Of a stretch of 64,000 bases of DNA, positions 1-11,055 are shown piece by piece; the stretch's first letter is position 1, and each line of letters begins with the position of its first letter. The notes under the pieces were generated by a model, which was not told where the DNA came from, searched no databases, and saw nothing but the letters and a program-made list of their open reading frames with translations. A program made the translations under genes and the position numbers. The DNA comes from Hanleya hanleyi. Taxonomy: Eukaryota > Mollusca > Polyplacophora > Lepidopleurida > Hanleyidae. The DNA lies in assembly GCA_036873755.1 (NCBI GenBank), contig JAVTVY010008113.1, positions 372,001-436,000 of the forward strand. The letters run 5' to 3'.

Positions 1-184
1 AGAAGTATAATATGAAATAACTGGCGGGGAAATCCCCGCAGTACCGAACCCCTGGCTTTTTAATTTCGTGTCATCTTAAATGAAGGACAAAATTTCCTTC
101 AATTTTACTATCAAATAATAGTATCTCACATCATACGATTTACCCTAAAGCTTCTGCAGGAACCATGTGTGTCCACACGTGTAG

Positions 185-1675
185 CGAGAAAAAGTTGAAC
201 CCACAGTACTCGCTGATTGGCTGGACCTCACCAAGAGCAAGGTCGTTGAAACAATCCGCCATATTGACAGAAGTACTCTTCCCCAAGCAAAACACGTACT
301 GAGAAACCTCAATTTGCAAGAAGTTCTAGCAAATCTCCAGAGTAAATTCGTCATAGTCCCAGCAGACAAAGCTCCGAATAATATAATATTTATATGTAAA
401 TATTACTATTACCAGGTGCTGGTTAAGGAATTGAGTGTAGACATATCTTCATCAAATACATCTACTTACTCCCAAACTGCATTTAATCTGGAAGATTTAT
501 TTAACAATCACAAAAAGTTTCTCAGGGAAAGAGGTATTTATCTTCCAACCAATCATAACGACATACCAAAAATATACTGGACTCCCAAAATGCATAAATC
601 ACCATACAAAGCTAGATTCATAGCTGGTTCTAGAAGCTGCACCACCAAGCTTCTTTCAACCCTATTGACGAGGGCCCTTCAGGAGGTAAAAGCATTTTGG
701 GAAAGGTATTGCGCCACTATTTCTAAGAACTCTGGCGTTGAATGTATGTGGATATTGAAAAACTCAAAATGTCTTACGGAAGAACTTGATGCTAAAGGTC
801 ACATACCGTACAGACATGTATCCACATGGGATTTCTCGACTCTCTATACTACAATCCCTCATCAGGACCTTATTGACCGTATAAGTTCATTAATAGTATC
901 TGTGTTCAAGAAAACTGATCGTAGATATATTAATGTCGGAAGCCATAAAGCATTCTTTAGCTCGACTACATACAAGAAATATCATTCATGGGATGTTTCT
1001 TTGTTTATAGAGTTGCTTGAATTTCTCATTAAAAATATCTATGTGAAATTTGGCAACACAATATATCAGCAGTATATAGGTATTCCAATGGGTACTAATT
1101 GTGCACCCCTGTTGGCTGACCTGTATCTGTTCTCTTATGAATATGACTATATGCAGGCGCTTTCAAAAACCGATCCATTCAAAGCCCGTTCCTTCTCATT
1201 CACCAAACGCTATATAGACGATCTTCTCGCTGTGGATAATCGCTATATAAATGACGCAGTGAAGGATATATATCCACCTTCACTGGATTTGAAGTAAACT
1301 ACAGATAGCCCTACAGGCACATCTTATTTAGATCTCTATCTCTATAAAAATGAAGCGGGCATTCTCTCTCGTCGATTTTATGACAAAAGAGATGATTACA
1401 ATTTCGACATCGTAAACTATCCCTTTCTGGATAGTAATATTCCAGTGGGACCTGCATATGGCGTATACATATCTCGCTTAGTAGCATTTGCTAGATCCTG
1501 TGTTAAATGTGATGATTTTAATCAACGTCACAAAACATTGTTGCAGAATCTTATAAAACAGGGCTATTCCACCAAGCGCCTCCACTCAAAGTTTCTCAAA
1601 TTTGGCGATACATATCGCATGCTGATAGCAAAATACGAACGTAGCGTGCAAGATCTATGGCGCTACGTTCCGTAA
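185..1675 (+). pseudogene. PLE reverse transcriptase with one in-frame stop
   Basis: An open frame follows a TAG at 182 and runs to 1675 with a single in-frame TAA at 1295-1297. The residues after the stop (TTDSPTGTSYLDLYLY) continue the same frame, so one substitution broke it. RT motif A is WDFSTLYTTIPH (Asp codon 830-832). A GIPMGTNCAP block starts at 1079, and the catalytic RYIDD is at 1208-1222, so the three metal-binding aspartates are kept. This motif set is characteristic of Penelope-like RTs rather than LINE or LTR types. The C-terminal part (1298-1675) is basic and thumb-like. No ATG start is evident, and the N-terminus is degraded or truncated. Confidence 0.8.
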
Positions 1676-2078
1676 CTTGTGTCTAATTCCGCTTAACCCG
1701 GGGCTAGGGGCCGTATGAACCCATGTACTTCAAGATCCTCATGGTACTCATATGAACAGTCACAATCAAAGCGTGACTGAGATACATCATTCTTTAGATG
1801 ACGACTTTACAACGAATATTATGGATTAAGAATACTGATCAGCGATACGGATTTGATATTTTTGGAACATCATGATGTCTTGCCGGCATTGAAAACTGTT
1901 GACCGCTTCTCTCTTGCAGGAAACAAGCCTATGTTTATGTATATTATGATTGTCTTTTTGAATTTGGTGCTAATACTGTTATATGGAATATGGAATATGT
2001 CTTTGGATTATGGACGCGGATATTCTCTAATGGACGACGGCTGGATTATGAATGACGGACTAGACGCTTGTAATTACT
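1676..2078 (+). repeat. PLE 3' tail
   Basis: Non-coding tail with landmarks TGTCTAATTCCGCTTAA, GTGACTGAGATACATC and CTGTTGACCGCTTCTC. The same order of landmarks is seen at 17,380-17,620 and, reversed, at 43,452-43,758. A 106-codon open frame here (1853-2173) is only a by-product. Its translation reappears as a spurious N-terminus on the integrase frame at 43.5-43.7 kb, because the tail was inserted there. Confidence 0.75.
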
Positions 2079-2253
2079 ATATTACAGTGTGGTTGTTTCA
2101 TGTCATGAAACATATTTCGGGTCACTTGATCAAGATGGCGACGACCACATCTGAATTTCAGTTACTAGAATGAAATGGTTTTAAACTGAGTTGTTAGGAT
2201 CATTAATGTCAGCGAAATACCTATGCTAAGTACCGTGTACAGCTAAAATTGAG

Positions 2254-4519
2254 ATGGCTGCCCGAATAGTTGACCCGGAGTCTCCACAGACGAATGAGTT
2301 TGTTCAATGGCAGCACCACGTGGATGAGACGAGATATAACAACAACAACGTGAACAACAACGACGTTATGATTAACGACGCAAATGAACCATATGACTCG
2401 GAAATTTACGGACGATATACCCTAGATGGACGAAAAGCCTTAGTAAAGAAGGCTGAGGCGTGCCTTAGAGACAAAGTAAAACTGGAACTAAAAGATCATG
2501 GTAAACAAGTTTACCTCCAGTTTAGCACTACTTCCTATGAGATAGCCAAAGGCATCTTCAAGGACTTTTATTCGATAGGAAGTACTGTAGATGATGACCG
2601 ACGTAGCATGACCCACTTGTCGAAATTTACCCTGAAAAAAAGATGACAAAGGATCAATGACAGAGGAAATACTACGGGTGTACACTAAAACAGGTTTGGG
2701 AAAAGCCCAGTTCCATGAATTCACAATAAACATGTACCACACAAACTCCTCCATGCTAGTGAACGGACGTAGTGCCATAAGCGTCTTTCTTCACCATCAC
2801 GTGAAACCCACTCTGATGTTATTGCTACAAAATGTGGACAAAATTGATGCGCTTGATGAAATTGTGCACACAGCCCTGGATTCAGCATTTTTTTTAGCGG
2901 AATTAACAACAAATAAAACAGTCTCAAAATCAGTGATACCTGAGTACGACATTTCTGGAAGCCTCACATCTGTTCTCTCTTCCACAAACAGGGTGATGAA
3001 TGAGGCTGATAACACAAGTGAAGCCAATAACAATTTGTGTTCTGTGTGTATAACTGGAGTAAATCTACAGGACACCATTCTCACCTGCAGTGTATGTAGG
3101 CATCGTGTACATTCACAGTGTAGTAACTTACCCAGATACCAGCTGTTCATATATAAGAAATCCAACCGCCTTTATACCTGTGAACTGTGTACAAATGTTC
3201 TAGACAACTTCACCCCGGAACTTAATATCGCCACAGAAGAACATTCACCACAACAGCCCACATCCATTGCAAATAGCACTCTGGGTAAAATCTTACAAGA
3301 CCAGTCTCATCTCCTCTGTACCAACACGGAATCTATCAGAGAGTCCATCGTGGAGGTAATCCAGACCCATGTAGTTAGCTACTTGAACAATCTCCAGTCC
3401 CATCAGTCCCATACAAAATGTGAAGCGGTCACTGGTGGATCCACAGACCAGAGTCTAAAAGCAAATATGATACCTTGTGCAAACAATCAGACAAACTTAA
3501 AGCATGTAGAAAAGTCTGTGACCTACAGGACCAACTGAACCAACAAGGTCACTCACATATGGTAGAAATTGAGACAACAAGATCTAAACTTTGCGAGGAA
3601 ATTAACCGTGAACAGACCAGAAATCGATCTCTAAATCTTGAGATAGATATACTCAGGAAGGACCTAGACTCACTAAATCTAAGGATGGGTACTAAAACTA
3701 GCACCATTGAAGACCTGGATCAATCAAATAGACAGTTGAAGCTGCAAATTGATAAGCTCTGTGATGAAGTGTTATCTTTGAAACTACACAACATTAGAGC
3801 AGACAGAACTCACCAAGTGACAAAGAGATCTCATACTGAAACAATGCCCCGTTCGGAGTCTGCAGAAAGGCCTGTCAAACGAGTTCTCCTCATAGGAGAT
3901 TCAAACACAAAGAAGATCGACTGTGACCGGTTCTCTAGTCGGCTTAATATGAGTAAACAGTCTGCCTATACAGTAGAAGAGGCCAGAGCATCACTCTCCA
4001 CGATGGACCCCTCGCAAAATCGTCCAGATTGTGTTATCTTCCATATCGGTAGCAATGAGATTGTAAAGAAAGATGCTGATGCATGTGTTAACCAAATGCA
4101 GCTCCTGTTACAAGAAACAAAATCGAAGTACCCCTCTGCTAAAGTGGTGGTATCTGAACTGCCCCCCCCCCCCCGGCAGGACAGCGAACTATTTGCTAAA
4201 CGGGTCAGAAAACAAACATGCTCTTAGCAGCGCATCTAATGGATGATGAGAAGATATCTGTATGTAAACATGGTAATCTCAGCAGGAGAGGTGGTCCTGT
4301 TCATCGTTTCCTTGTGGAGGATGGTATTCACCTGAGTGATGAGTGAGTGAGCCTCATGGCAGTCAATTTCCGGAATTCCGTGGAAACCATACTCGATGTT
4401 GAGCGGCCTCCGTCTCCCAGGAGATGGTACAGCCCACGAGGGAATCGTAGTCCTCGTCGAGATCGCTGCCCCCGTTGGAATCGTGGCCGCTCCCGATACA
4501 GAAACCAATGGGACTGAAT
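2254..4519 (+). pseudogene. LINE ORF1: PHD finger, coiled coil and SGNH/GDSL esterase
   Basis: Starts at the ATG at 2254 and is broken into frames by an extra A in the A-run at 2635-2641, a shift near 3430-3450, and a C-run near 4165. Reading across them gives, in order: an Asn-rich N-terminus; a PHD/RING-like zinc finger (CSVCITG, then CSVCRHRVHSQC, then CELC) at about 3040-3200; a coiled coil (3540-3790); and an SGNH hydrolase domain. The esterase has block I VLLIGDSN at about 3890, a GSNE block near 4050 and a C-terminal DGIHLSDE block (Asp/His) near 4320. The end is Arg/Ser-rich. ORF1 proteins of some CR1/L2 LINEs carry exactly this PHD plus esterase set. It is thought to act in the RNP, but the function is not established. 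Confidence 0.75.
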
Positions 4520-6004
4520 GTGAACTGTATTATTTGTAACTTTCGCTCATAACAATAATTAACTAGGATAGTCAGGTGGTCTCAAACGTTAGACCATTAG
4601 TAATTATGATACCACAGTATTAGTCTCAATCTTATATGGTACCAGTATTAGACCAAATCCATTTTTAATCCCAACACTTGGCATTTCATTTCCACGTGTA
4701 TGTTTATTGATCGGTAAATTTGATGTGTCAGTTTAAGTCGAGATTCAAACTTCACAGCCCAATTCGGATCGGTGTTTGGAATGTTAATGGTTTGAAAACA
4801 ACAAATGGGAATGTTCGGAATTTGTTCAAGAAGTTTGTAATTATGATATTTTTTGTTTCACCGAGACTCACCTAGAAGAAGGATGTTCATTTAACATTCC
4901 TGGGTACCGACGTCCAGTAAATGTATATAGACCGAAATGTGGTGACAGCCCACGGGCCTTTGGTGGAATATCCGTTCTAATTAAACAAAATTTGCATAAA
5001 TCTGTGTCTTTTATTAAAAATACCAACACAGGCTACCAGTGGATTAAGATAGCAAATCAAGAGTCAGGCATTAAACGTGACCTATATATTTGTTTTATAC
5101 ATATACCACCAGAGTACACTTCCTATTACTCAAAAGTACAGAGAGACTCCATGGAAGATTTAACAAGAGAGATTATCAGTTATCAAAATATTGGTAATGT
5201 GATACTCTGTGGTGATTTTAATGGAAAAATTGGACAGTGTGTTGATTTCATCGAGAACGATGATCATGAATATGGTGTTGCAGATAAATATTATGCTGTG
5301 GATTGTGACATCGAATATAGACATAATCAAGACTCTACAGTGTGTTCCAGAGGTAGACGACTCCTAGAACTATGTATTCAATCGCAAATGCGCATTTTAA
5401 ATGGCCGGATAATGGGGGATTTATTGGGAAAGCTGACCCATCATAACTGTTTTGGTAGTAGTACAATAGATTATCTTGTAACTGATAATGAATTGATTCC
5501 TAAAGTTATGTATATGCAGGTGGGAACATTTAATAGTGTTTTGTCAGATCACTGCAAATTATCTTTCATGCTGAAAGGCCAACAGTATGGCATAGATAAT
5601 CCTGATACTCAAGCTAAGTGTAAACTAAGAAAGTCACCTTATATCCTCAAACTTACTAATTCAGGTCTGGTTCAGTATCAAGGTATTTTGAGATCTCCAC
5701 CCTTTGGTGAGCGTATACTTCATTACAGCCATAATATCCATATTACCGAACAAAATTCAGTTAACGGAGCCACACAAGAATTGAATGAACTCATTACAGA
5801 TGCGAGTAATTCCTGCTTTGTGAAAGTTTTCCCTTCCAGGAAGGACAAAAAAATACCTAGACATCATAAGCGATGGTGTAATCACAACCTCGTAGAACTA
5901 CAGAAAACTGTTAAGAAGCTGAGTGCTAAATTATCGCATGATCCATTCAATTCGATGCTAAGACAAACTTTATTTCAATATACCAAGCAATATTACAAAA
6001 CTTG

Positions 6005-6261
6005 TAAACATGAAAAGAGGGAAGGGAGGGAATTGTGGCTTAATGTCACACTCAAGTGTGTTTCACTCATATGGTGACAGTCAGTTTGGTTGGTGGAGGA
6101 AGCCGGAGTACCCGGAGAGAACCACCGCCCTACGGCAAGTAACTGAGAAACTTTCACACATGGACCAGCTGGGCTCGAACCCGTGCCGGTTCAGCGGTTT
6201 GAGGCTAGCGGTCACCAGCGAAGCGCCTTAGACCACTCGGCCCCCTCTAAACATGAAAAGA
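6005..6261 (-). mobile_element. tRNA-derived SINE with 14-bp target-site duplication
   Basis: On the minus strand the head reads GGCCGAGTGGTCTAAGGC (pol III A box, tRNA-Ser/Leu style, near 6226-6243), with a B box GGTTCGAGCCC at 6171-6181. A conserved core follows that includes GGCTTCCTCCACC, the kind of 3' core shared among many metazoan SINEs. The flanks are direct repeats TAAACATGAAAAGA at 6005-6018 and 6248-6261. The element splits LINE ORF2 between endonuclease and RT: the same KHEK residues occur on both sides. It is therefore younger than the LINE copy. Confidence 0.85.
6171..6181 (-). promoter_or_regulatory. SINE internal pol III B box
   Basis: GGTTCGAGCCC on the minus strand matches the B-box consensus GGTTCGANNCC. 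Together with the A box near 6226-6243 it forms a type-2 internal pol III promoter inherited from the tRNA ancestor. Confidence 0.7.
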
Positions 6262-8621
6262 AGATGTACACAGCTGAACTATTGAAAAAGCTCTCAGAAC
6301 TTCACAGTCAGGACCCAAAGGCCTATTGGAACTTGGTTAAACAACTTGATGAAGCAAATAATATGGATAAATCAGGAAACATAGAACCATCTCTATGGAA
6401 AGATTACTTCAATACTCTAAATACAGCTGATCAGAAATACAATAAACGTCTGGCGTATATCAATTCCTTACTTAAAGAAGAAAATGTTCCAACTTTTAAT
6501 AAACTTGATTACCTAATTACTGATAAGGAAATAGCGGATGCAGTAGATTGTCTGAAAGTAATAAATCTAGTGGCCCTGATGGAATACCTAATGAGTTAAT
6601 TAAACATGGTCTAGCCACACTGTTACCTTGTATACGTAAATTGTTTAACATGGTTCTGTCATCTAGTTCCTATCCTGAAATTTGGTCTAATGGTATTATA
6701 ACTCAAATTTTTAAGGCGGGTGATTCAGCAGACCCACATAAGTACAGGGGTATTTGTATCAGTAGTTGCCTGGGGAAGCTGTTCAATAGAGTGCTTAACA
6801 ATGGACTAGATAGCTACTTCATGGAGAATGATATTATAGACGAGTCCCACATTGTTTTTTGTAAGGGACATCGCACCTCTGACCACATGTTTGTATTGAG
6901 AACCTTAATTGACAAGTACACCTCCCCTAAAGGAGGTAAATTATTCGTTCGTTTCGTAGATCTGTCTAAAGCTTTTGATAGTGTTGTACATCCAGGGATT
7001 CTTTTGAAACTACGACAAGCAGGAATAGGAGGTCGATTCTATGATATCATTAAGGATATGTACAGTAAGAATACCATATGTGTCAAAACATCCACTGGAT
7101 TAACAGAGTCATTTGTGTCCAATGTAGGAGTTAGACAGGGGGATACACTGAGCCCCAATTTATTTAAACTGTTCATAAATGACTTCCCATCTTTACTGAA
7201 ATGCAATGTAGAGACTCCACCATACCTGAATGGCATAGCAATACCTTGCCCTTTATATGCAGATGACATGGTATTACTCTCTAAAACTAAGGAAGGTTTA
7301 CAGCAAGCCTTGGACATTCTAGACCATTATTGTGATTGTTGGTGTATTGATGTAAATGTTAACAAAACCAAGGTGATAGTTTTTAACAAAGGCGGTAAGG
7401 TATATAATGATCAGTTCACCATTGGGAGAAAACACATAGATAATGTCAAACGCTATAAATATTTAGGAATACAATTCAGTGTAACTGGTTCTTTCACCCT
7501 TGCACAGGAAGATTTATACAACAGGGCTATCAAAGGATTCTTCAAGCTATGCAAAAACACAAACTGTCAAACCTTGGATGTGAAATTATTTTTTCACTTG
7601 TTTGATCACATGATTAAGCCTATTGTATTGTACGGCTGTGAGATCTGGGCTGCCAATATAGATTTGGATCCCAATGCTGATATACACAAGCCCACTAGAC
7701 TACACTGTGAAAAATTACATTTAAAGGCTTGTAAATATGTTCTTGAGGTTAACCGTACCACTACCACCGATGCAGTCTATGGTGAACTGGGGAGGTACCC
7801 ACTGATAATATCTATAGCCAGTCAAACAGTTAACTATCTGGGCCATCTAAATACTGCTCTTGATAACTCTCTTATAAAAGTGGCTCTGGACTACTGCAAG
7901 AATAATCCATCATCCTGGTACTCAAATGTATTAAATAGTATCCCCAAAATTCTCGGTCCCTATAACAATATCGATGGTGTGGCAAAACAATCAGCTTCCT
8001 CAGGCAAAGTACAAAAGATGTATATGTCCGCTTTTGAACAGAACTGGGGTAAAAAATTGTTAATGGACCATCGTGTAATCGGTTGCCTGGCAGTCATAAA
8101 CTTAGAACATATATGGAATTCAAATCTCGTTTTAGTCGGGAGATTTATATTGATGTTATCAAAGATAGAGACCGTCGTAGGTCATTTGCAAGGTTCCGAA
8201 CTAGCTCTCATGAGCTTAATTTAGAAAGGGGCAGGTATACCGGAGTTCCCATTGAACGCCGTCTTTGTCCATTGTGCAAATCTGATACGAGGATGAATCC
8301 CACTTTTTGATTAAATGCCCTGGTTATAGCATATCTAGATGTCTATTATTTACAAATATATCACAGACATGTGCCAACTTTATCAGTATGCCAGATAGGG
8401 CAAAATTTGTATGGCTTCTCTCTGCCGAGGACATGGTGGTCATCTCTCTGGTAGTTAACTTTATACATTGCAACCTAATTAAGAGAACGTACTTGATGAA
8501 CAATGTATCTTATTGAATCCGGTGAACATGTTGTGATTTATTCTGTTTTGTTTTCTCCTGTATACATTAACCCATCAACGGGTAAAAAAGTACAATTAAA
8601 GGTTCTATTCTATTCTATTTC

Positions 8622-8930
8622 ATGTATGGCAGACCCGTCAATTAAGACAACTTCAATCAGCAACACTTTGCGTGCAATATACTTGGCCGTTTTCACTCCT
8701 TGGTTGAATGGAGGGAGGGAGCTTTCTATGGCTTTCATGTCAGCACATCTACCACTATCCTCAAGAAGAGCATGTCTCCAACCCCAGGGCGCCGCGCCGC
8801 ACCCTCTATCTTCCAAACTAGCCCTCGCCCGACCCTCATATATTGTGTTGGAGCATATACCTGTATCTCCAATATATCTTGGCAGAAGCTGAAATTTGTA
8901 TGTTGTTTGCAATATTGGGATAATTGCAAC
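8622..8930. other. Unassigned stretch with a minus-strand open frame
   Basis: The minus strand is open across this stretch (frame 9368 to 8610). The translation here is compositionally ordinary (for example EGRARASLEDRGCGAAPWGW), but I recognise no family. There is no start, no convincing splice site, and the same frame runs on into the satellite-like repeat to its right. It may be a decayed coding fragment or chance. Confidence 0.25.
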
Positions 8931-11055
8931 CCCAAAAGGTTTCAATTTATCAGGCACAGACCTATGTTTTTGTATTTGGTAAATATGTCCCTTGTCTATA
9001 GATCTTGCTTGGAATTTTTTTTCGTGCCAATCCGCTTCTGGATGGCGCCACCTCGGGCCAAGATAAAATTGCATCTCCAGAGAATAACTTTTGAAAACCT
9101 TAAGGATTCTTTCCAAATTTGGTGTGGTGGTACCTTTTTCATGTTGATAGGGGGACCACCTGAAAGCTAAGTTAAGTGTTTCCAGACAATAACTTTTGAA
9201 AACCTGAATCGATTCATTCCAAATTTGGTGTGTAGGTAGTTTCGCCTCAATTTCTCGTTTGGCATTGTTTTTCATTGCGATCCACATATAGGTGGTGCCA
9301 CCTGGGGGCAAATTTAAAATTATGTTTCCGGACAATAACTTTTTAATACTTGAATGAATTCTTTCCAAGTTTGGTATACATGTACCTTACCTGAAGGTTT
9401 CACTTGGTATTGTTTTTCTTTTCGATCTGCTCATAGGTGGTGCCACCTGTAGGCCAAGTTAACATTTTCTATTTCCAATATCAAGGGATCTTGCCTCAAG
9501 ATCTCGGTTGGGATTATTTTTTATGCCTATCTGCCTACACATGGCGCTACCTGAGGGCCAAGTTAAAATTGCATTTCCGGACAGTAACTGTTGGGCCTTA
9601 AAGGATTCTTTTAAATTTGGTGTGTGGGTACCTACCCTCAAGGCATCTTGTGGGGCCATGTTAATGATGTTTATCCTAAGTTTTACTTTCTTCACAAATA
9701 ATGAATGTTTCCTTTACTGAAGATGCAAAAGGCATGCCTCCAATCGTATTCGATCGACTGTATCTAGTTTCTTCAATATTTGGCATATGCATTCCTTGTG
9801 ACAAGATGTTGATTGGTATTGCGTTTCAGAAAGATCTGCCCGTAGGTGGCGCCACTAGGGTTCTTTCCGTTCTTTTGTGCTGCAAGCAATAACTTTGAAA
9901 CGCTTCGAAATGTTGCTCGAAATTTGGTTTCCGGGCAATAACTTGAGAACTGCTCATCAAATTCTTCCCAAATTAGGCATGCATATACATGCTTAATTGC
10001 CATGAGATGTTGCTTGGGATTGCGTTATCCACTTCTGCTCAGAAAGTGACGCCACCTGACAAAATCTGAAAATTGTTTTTGGCCAATAACTTGAGAACTG
10101 CATGCTCATCAGATTCTTCTCAAATTTGGCATGCATGTACCATGCCAGGAGATGTTGCATGATATTGCCTTCCACTCACTTGCACTTACAGGTGGTGCCA
10201 CCTGGTGGCAAAATCCTAAATTTGTCTCCGGGTAATACCATGACCTAAGATGTCGCTTGAGATTGCATTTCACCCACTTGCGCCTATAGGTGGCGCCACC
10301 AGGTGTTAACATCAAAATTTGTTTTCAGCCATTACTTGAGAACCGCTATCATGCCAGGAGATGTTGCGTGGGATTGCCTTTCGCTCACTTTTACTTACAG
10401 GTGATGCCACATGGTGGCGAAATACCAGATTTGTTTCCGGGCAATAACTTGAGAACCGCTCGTCAGATTCTTCTTAAATCTGGTGTGAATATATCATGAC
10501 ATATGATGTCGCTTGGGATTGCGTTTCGCGCACTTGTGCTTACAGGTACATGTAGCACCACCTCGTGTCAAATCTAAATTTGATTTCGCTCATCAGATTT
10601 TTCTTCAGTTTGGTATGCAGATACCATGCCATGATATGTCCCTTGGGATTGTATTTCGCCTGCTTCTGCATACTGGTGGCGACACCTGGTAGAAAAATCT
10701 GAAATTTGTTTCTGGCAATAATTTGACAACTGCTCATCGGATTCTTCTCAAATTGGTATTCATATGCCATAAGATGTCACTTGGGATTGTGTTTCGCACA
10801 CTTGTGCATACAAATCTAAATTTGGTTTCCGGGCAATAACCCCTTTTCAGATTCGTCCCAAAGTTCATATGCTGATATACCATGTCATGAGATGATCCTT
10901 GGGATTGCATTTCGCCCACTTGCACCTACAGGTGGTGACACCTGGTGGCAAATTTAAAATTTGGTTTCCAGACAATAGGTTGAGGATGCATTCAGCTTCT
11001 CGTCAAATTTGGTTTGCAGACTTGGGGTCGCTTCTCGGTTACATAATTTCCATGC
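8930..11055. repeat. Diverged tandem array of about 140-190-bp monomers
   Basis: A module recurs a dozen or so times with heavy divergence and indels. Its parts are GGCAATAACTTGAGAACTGC, then GATTCTTCTCAAATTTGG, then a GGATTGCGTTTCGCCCACTTG block, then GGTGGCGCCACCTG. Clear examples start near 9180, 9560, 9930, 10,080, 10,330, 10,430, 10,720 and 10,830. The GGTGGCGCCACC block is a short palindrome. Open frames on both strands here are by-products. The array resembles the younger one at 50.5-56.2 kb around the TTCTCAAATTTGG segment. Confidence 0.7.

Larger units (their letters stand above)
1..2078 (+). mobile_element. Penelope-like retroelement, 5'-truncated by the window edge
   Basis: A Penelope-like element (PLE) whose reverse transcriptase occupies roughly 185-1675, followed by a 3' tail at 1676-2078. 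The tail recurs at 17,360-17,775 and, reversed, inside the LTR element at 43,452-43,758, which shows it belongs to a mobile family. The shared tail stops near 2078 (ending GACGCTTGTAATT). The next bases are not shared with the other copies and probably begin the LINE 5' region. No GIY-YIG endonuclease is recognisable downstream of the RT. It could lie left of the window or be absent. Confidence 0.75.
4755..8400 (+). pseudogene. LINE ORF2: AP-like endonuclease plus reverse transcriptase
   Basis: The endonuclease begins at IGVWNVNG (about 4770), with ETHLEE near 4865 after a frameshift at about 4840, GDFNG near 5215 and SDHCKLSF near 5550. These are the exonuclease-endonuclease-phosphatase signature blocks used for target nicking. 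After the SINE insertion the frame resumes at about 6250, then a one-base loss near 6555 shifts into SSGPDGIPNEL. RT motif A is FVDLSKAFDSV (about 6950), then GVRQGDTLSP, and the catalytic YADDMVLL is at about 7256-7280, all intact. A C-terminal Cys/His stretch (LCPLCKSD, then a broken HFLIKCPGY) lies at 8260-8330. The protein is dead as read, but the catalytic residues are conserved. Confidence 0.85.
2079..8621 (+). mobile_element. CR1/L2-type LINE, near full length, degraded
   Basis: A non-LTR retrotransposon with two reading frames: ORF1 (2254-4519) and ORF2 (about 4755-8400). It ends in a short pentamer-like tail (TTCTATTCTATTCTATT, near 8602-8618), as usual for CR1/L2-group elements, which end in microsatellite-like repeats rather than poly-A. 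At least four frameshifts and a SINE insertion make it dead. The 5' boundary is placed where similarity to the upstream PLE tail stops and is uncertain by about 100 bases. The clade call (CR1/L2 group of the Jockey superfamily) rests on the RT motif style and on ORF1 having PHD and esterase domains. Confidence 0.85.

Noticed and set aside
1853..2173. 106-codon open frame with hydrophobic stretch
   Set aside because: Lies in the PLE 3' tail. The same translation appears fused to the integrase at 43.5 kb only because the tail was inserted there.
6226..6245. Genuine tRNA-Ser/Leu gene
   Set aside because: Only the A and B boxes are tRNA-like; no complete cloverleaf or 3' acceptor stem is evident, and the segment is embedded in a SINE with target duplications.
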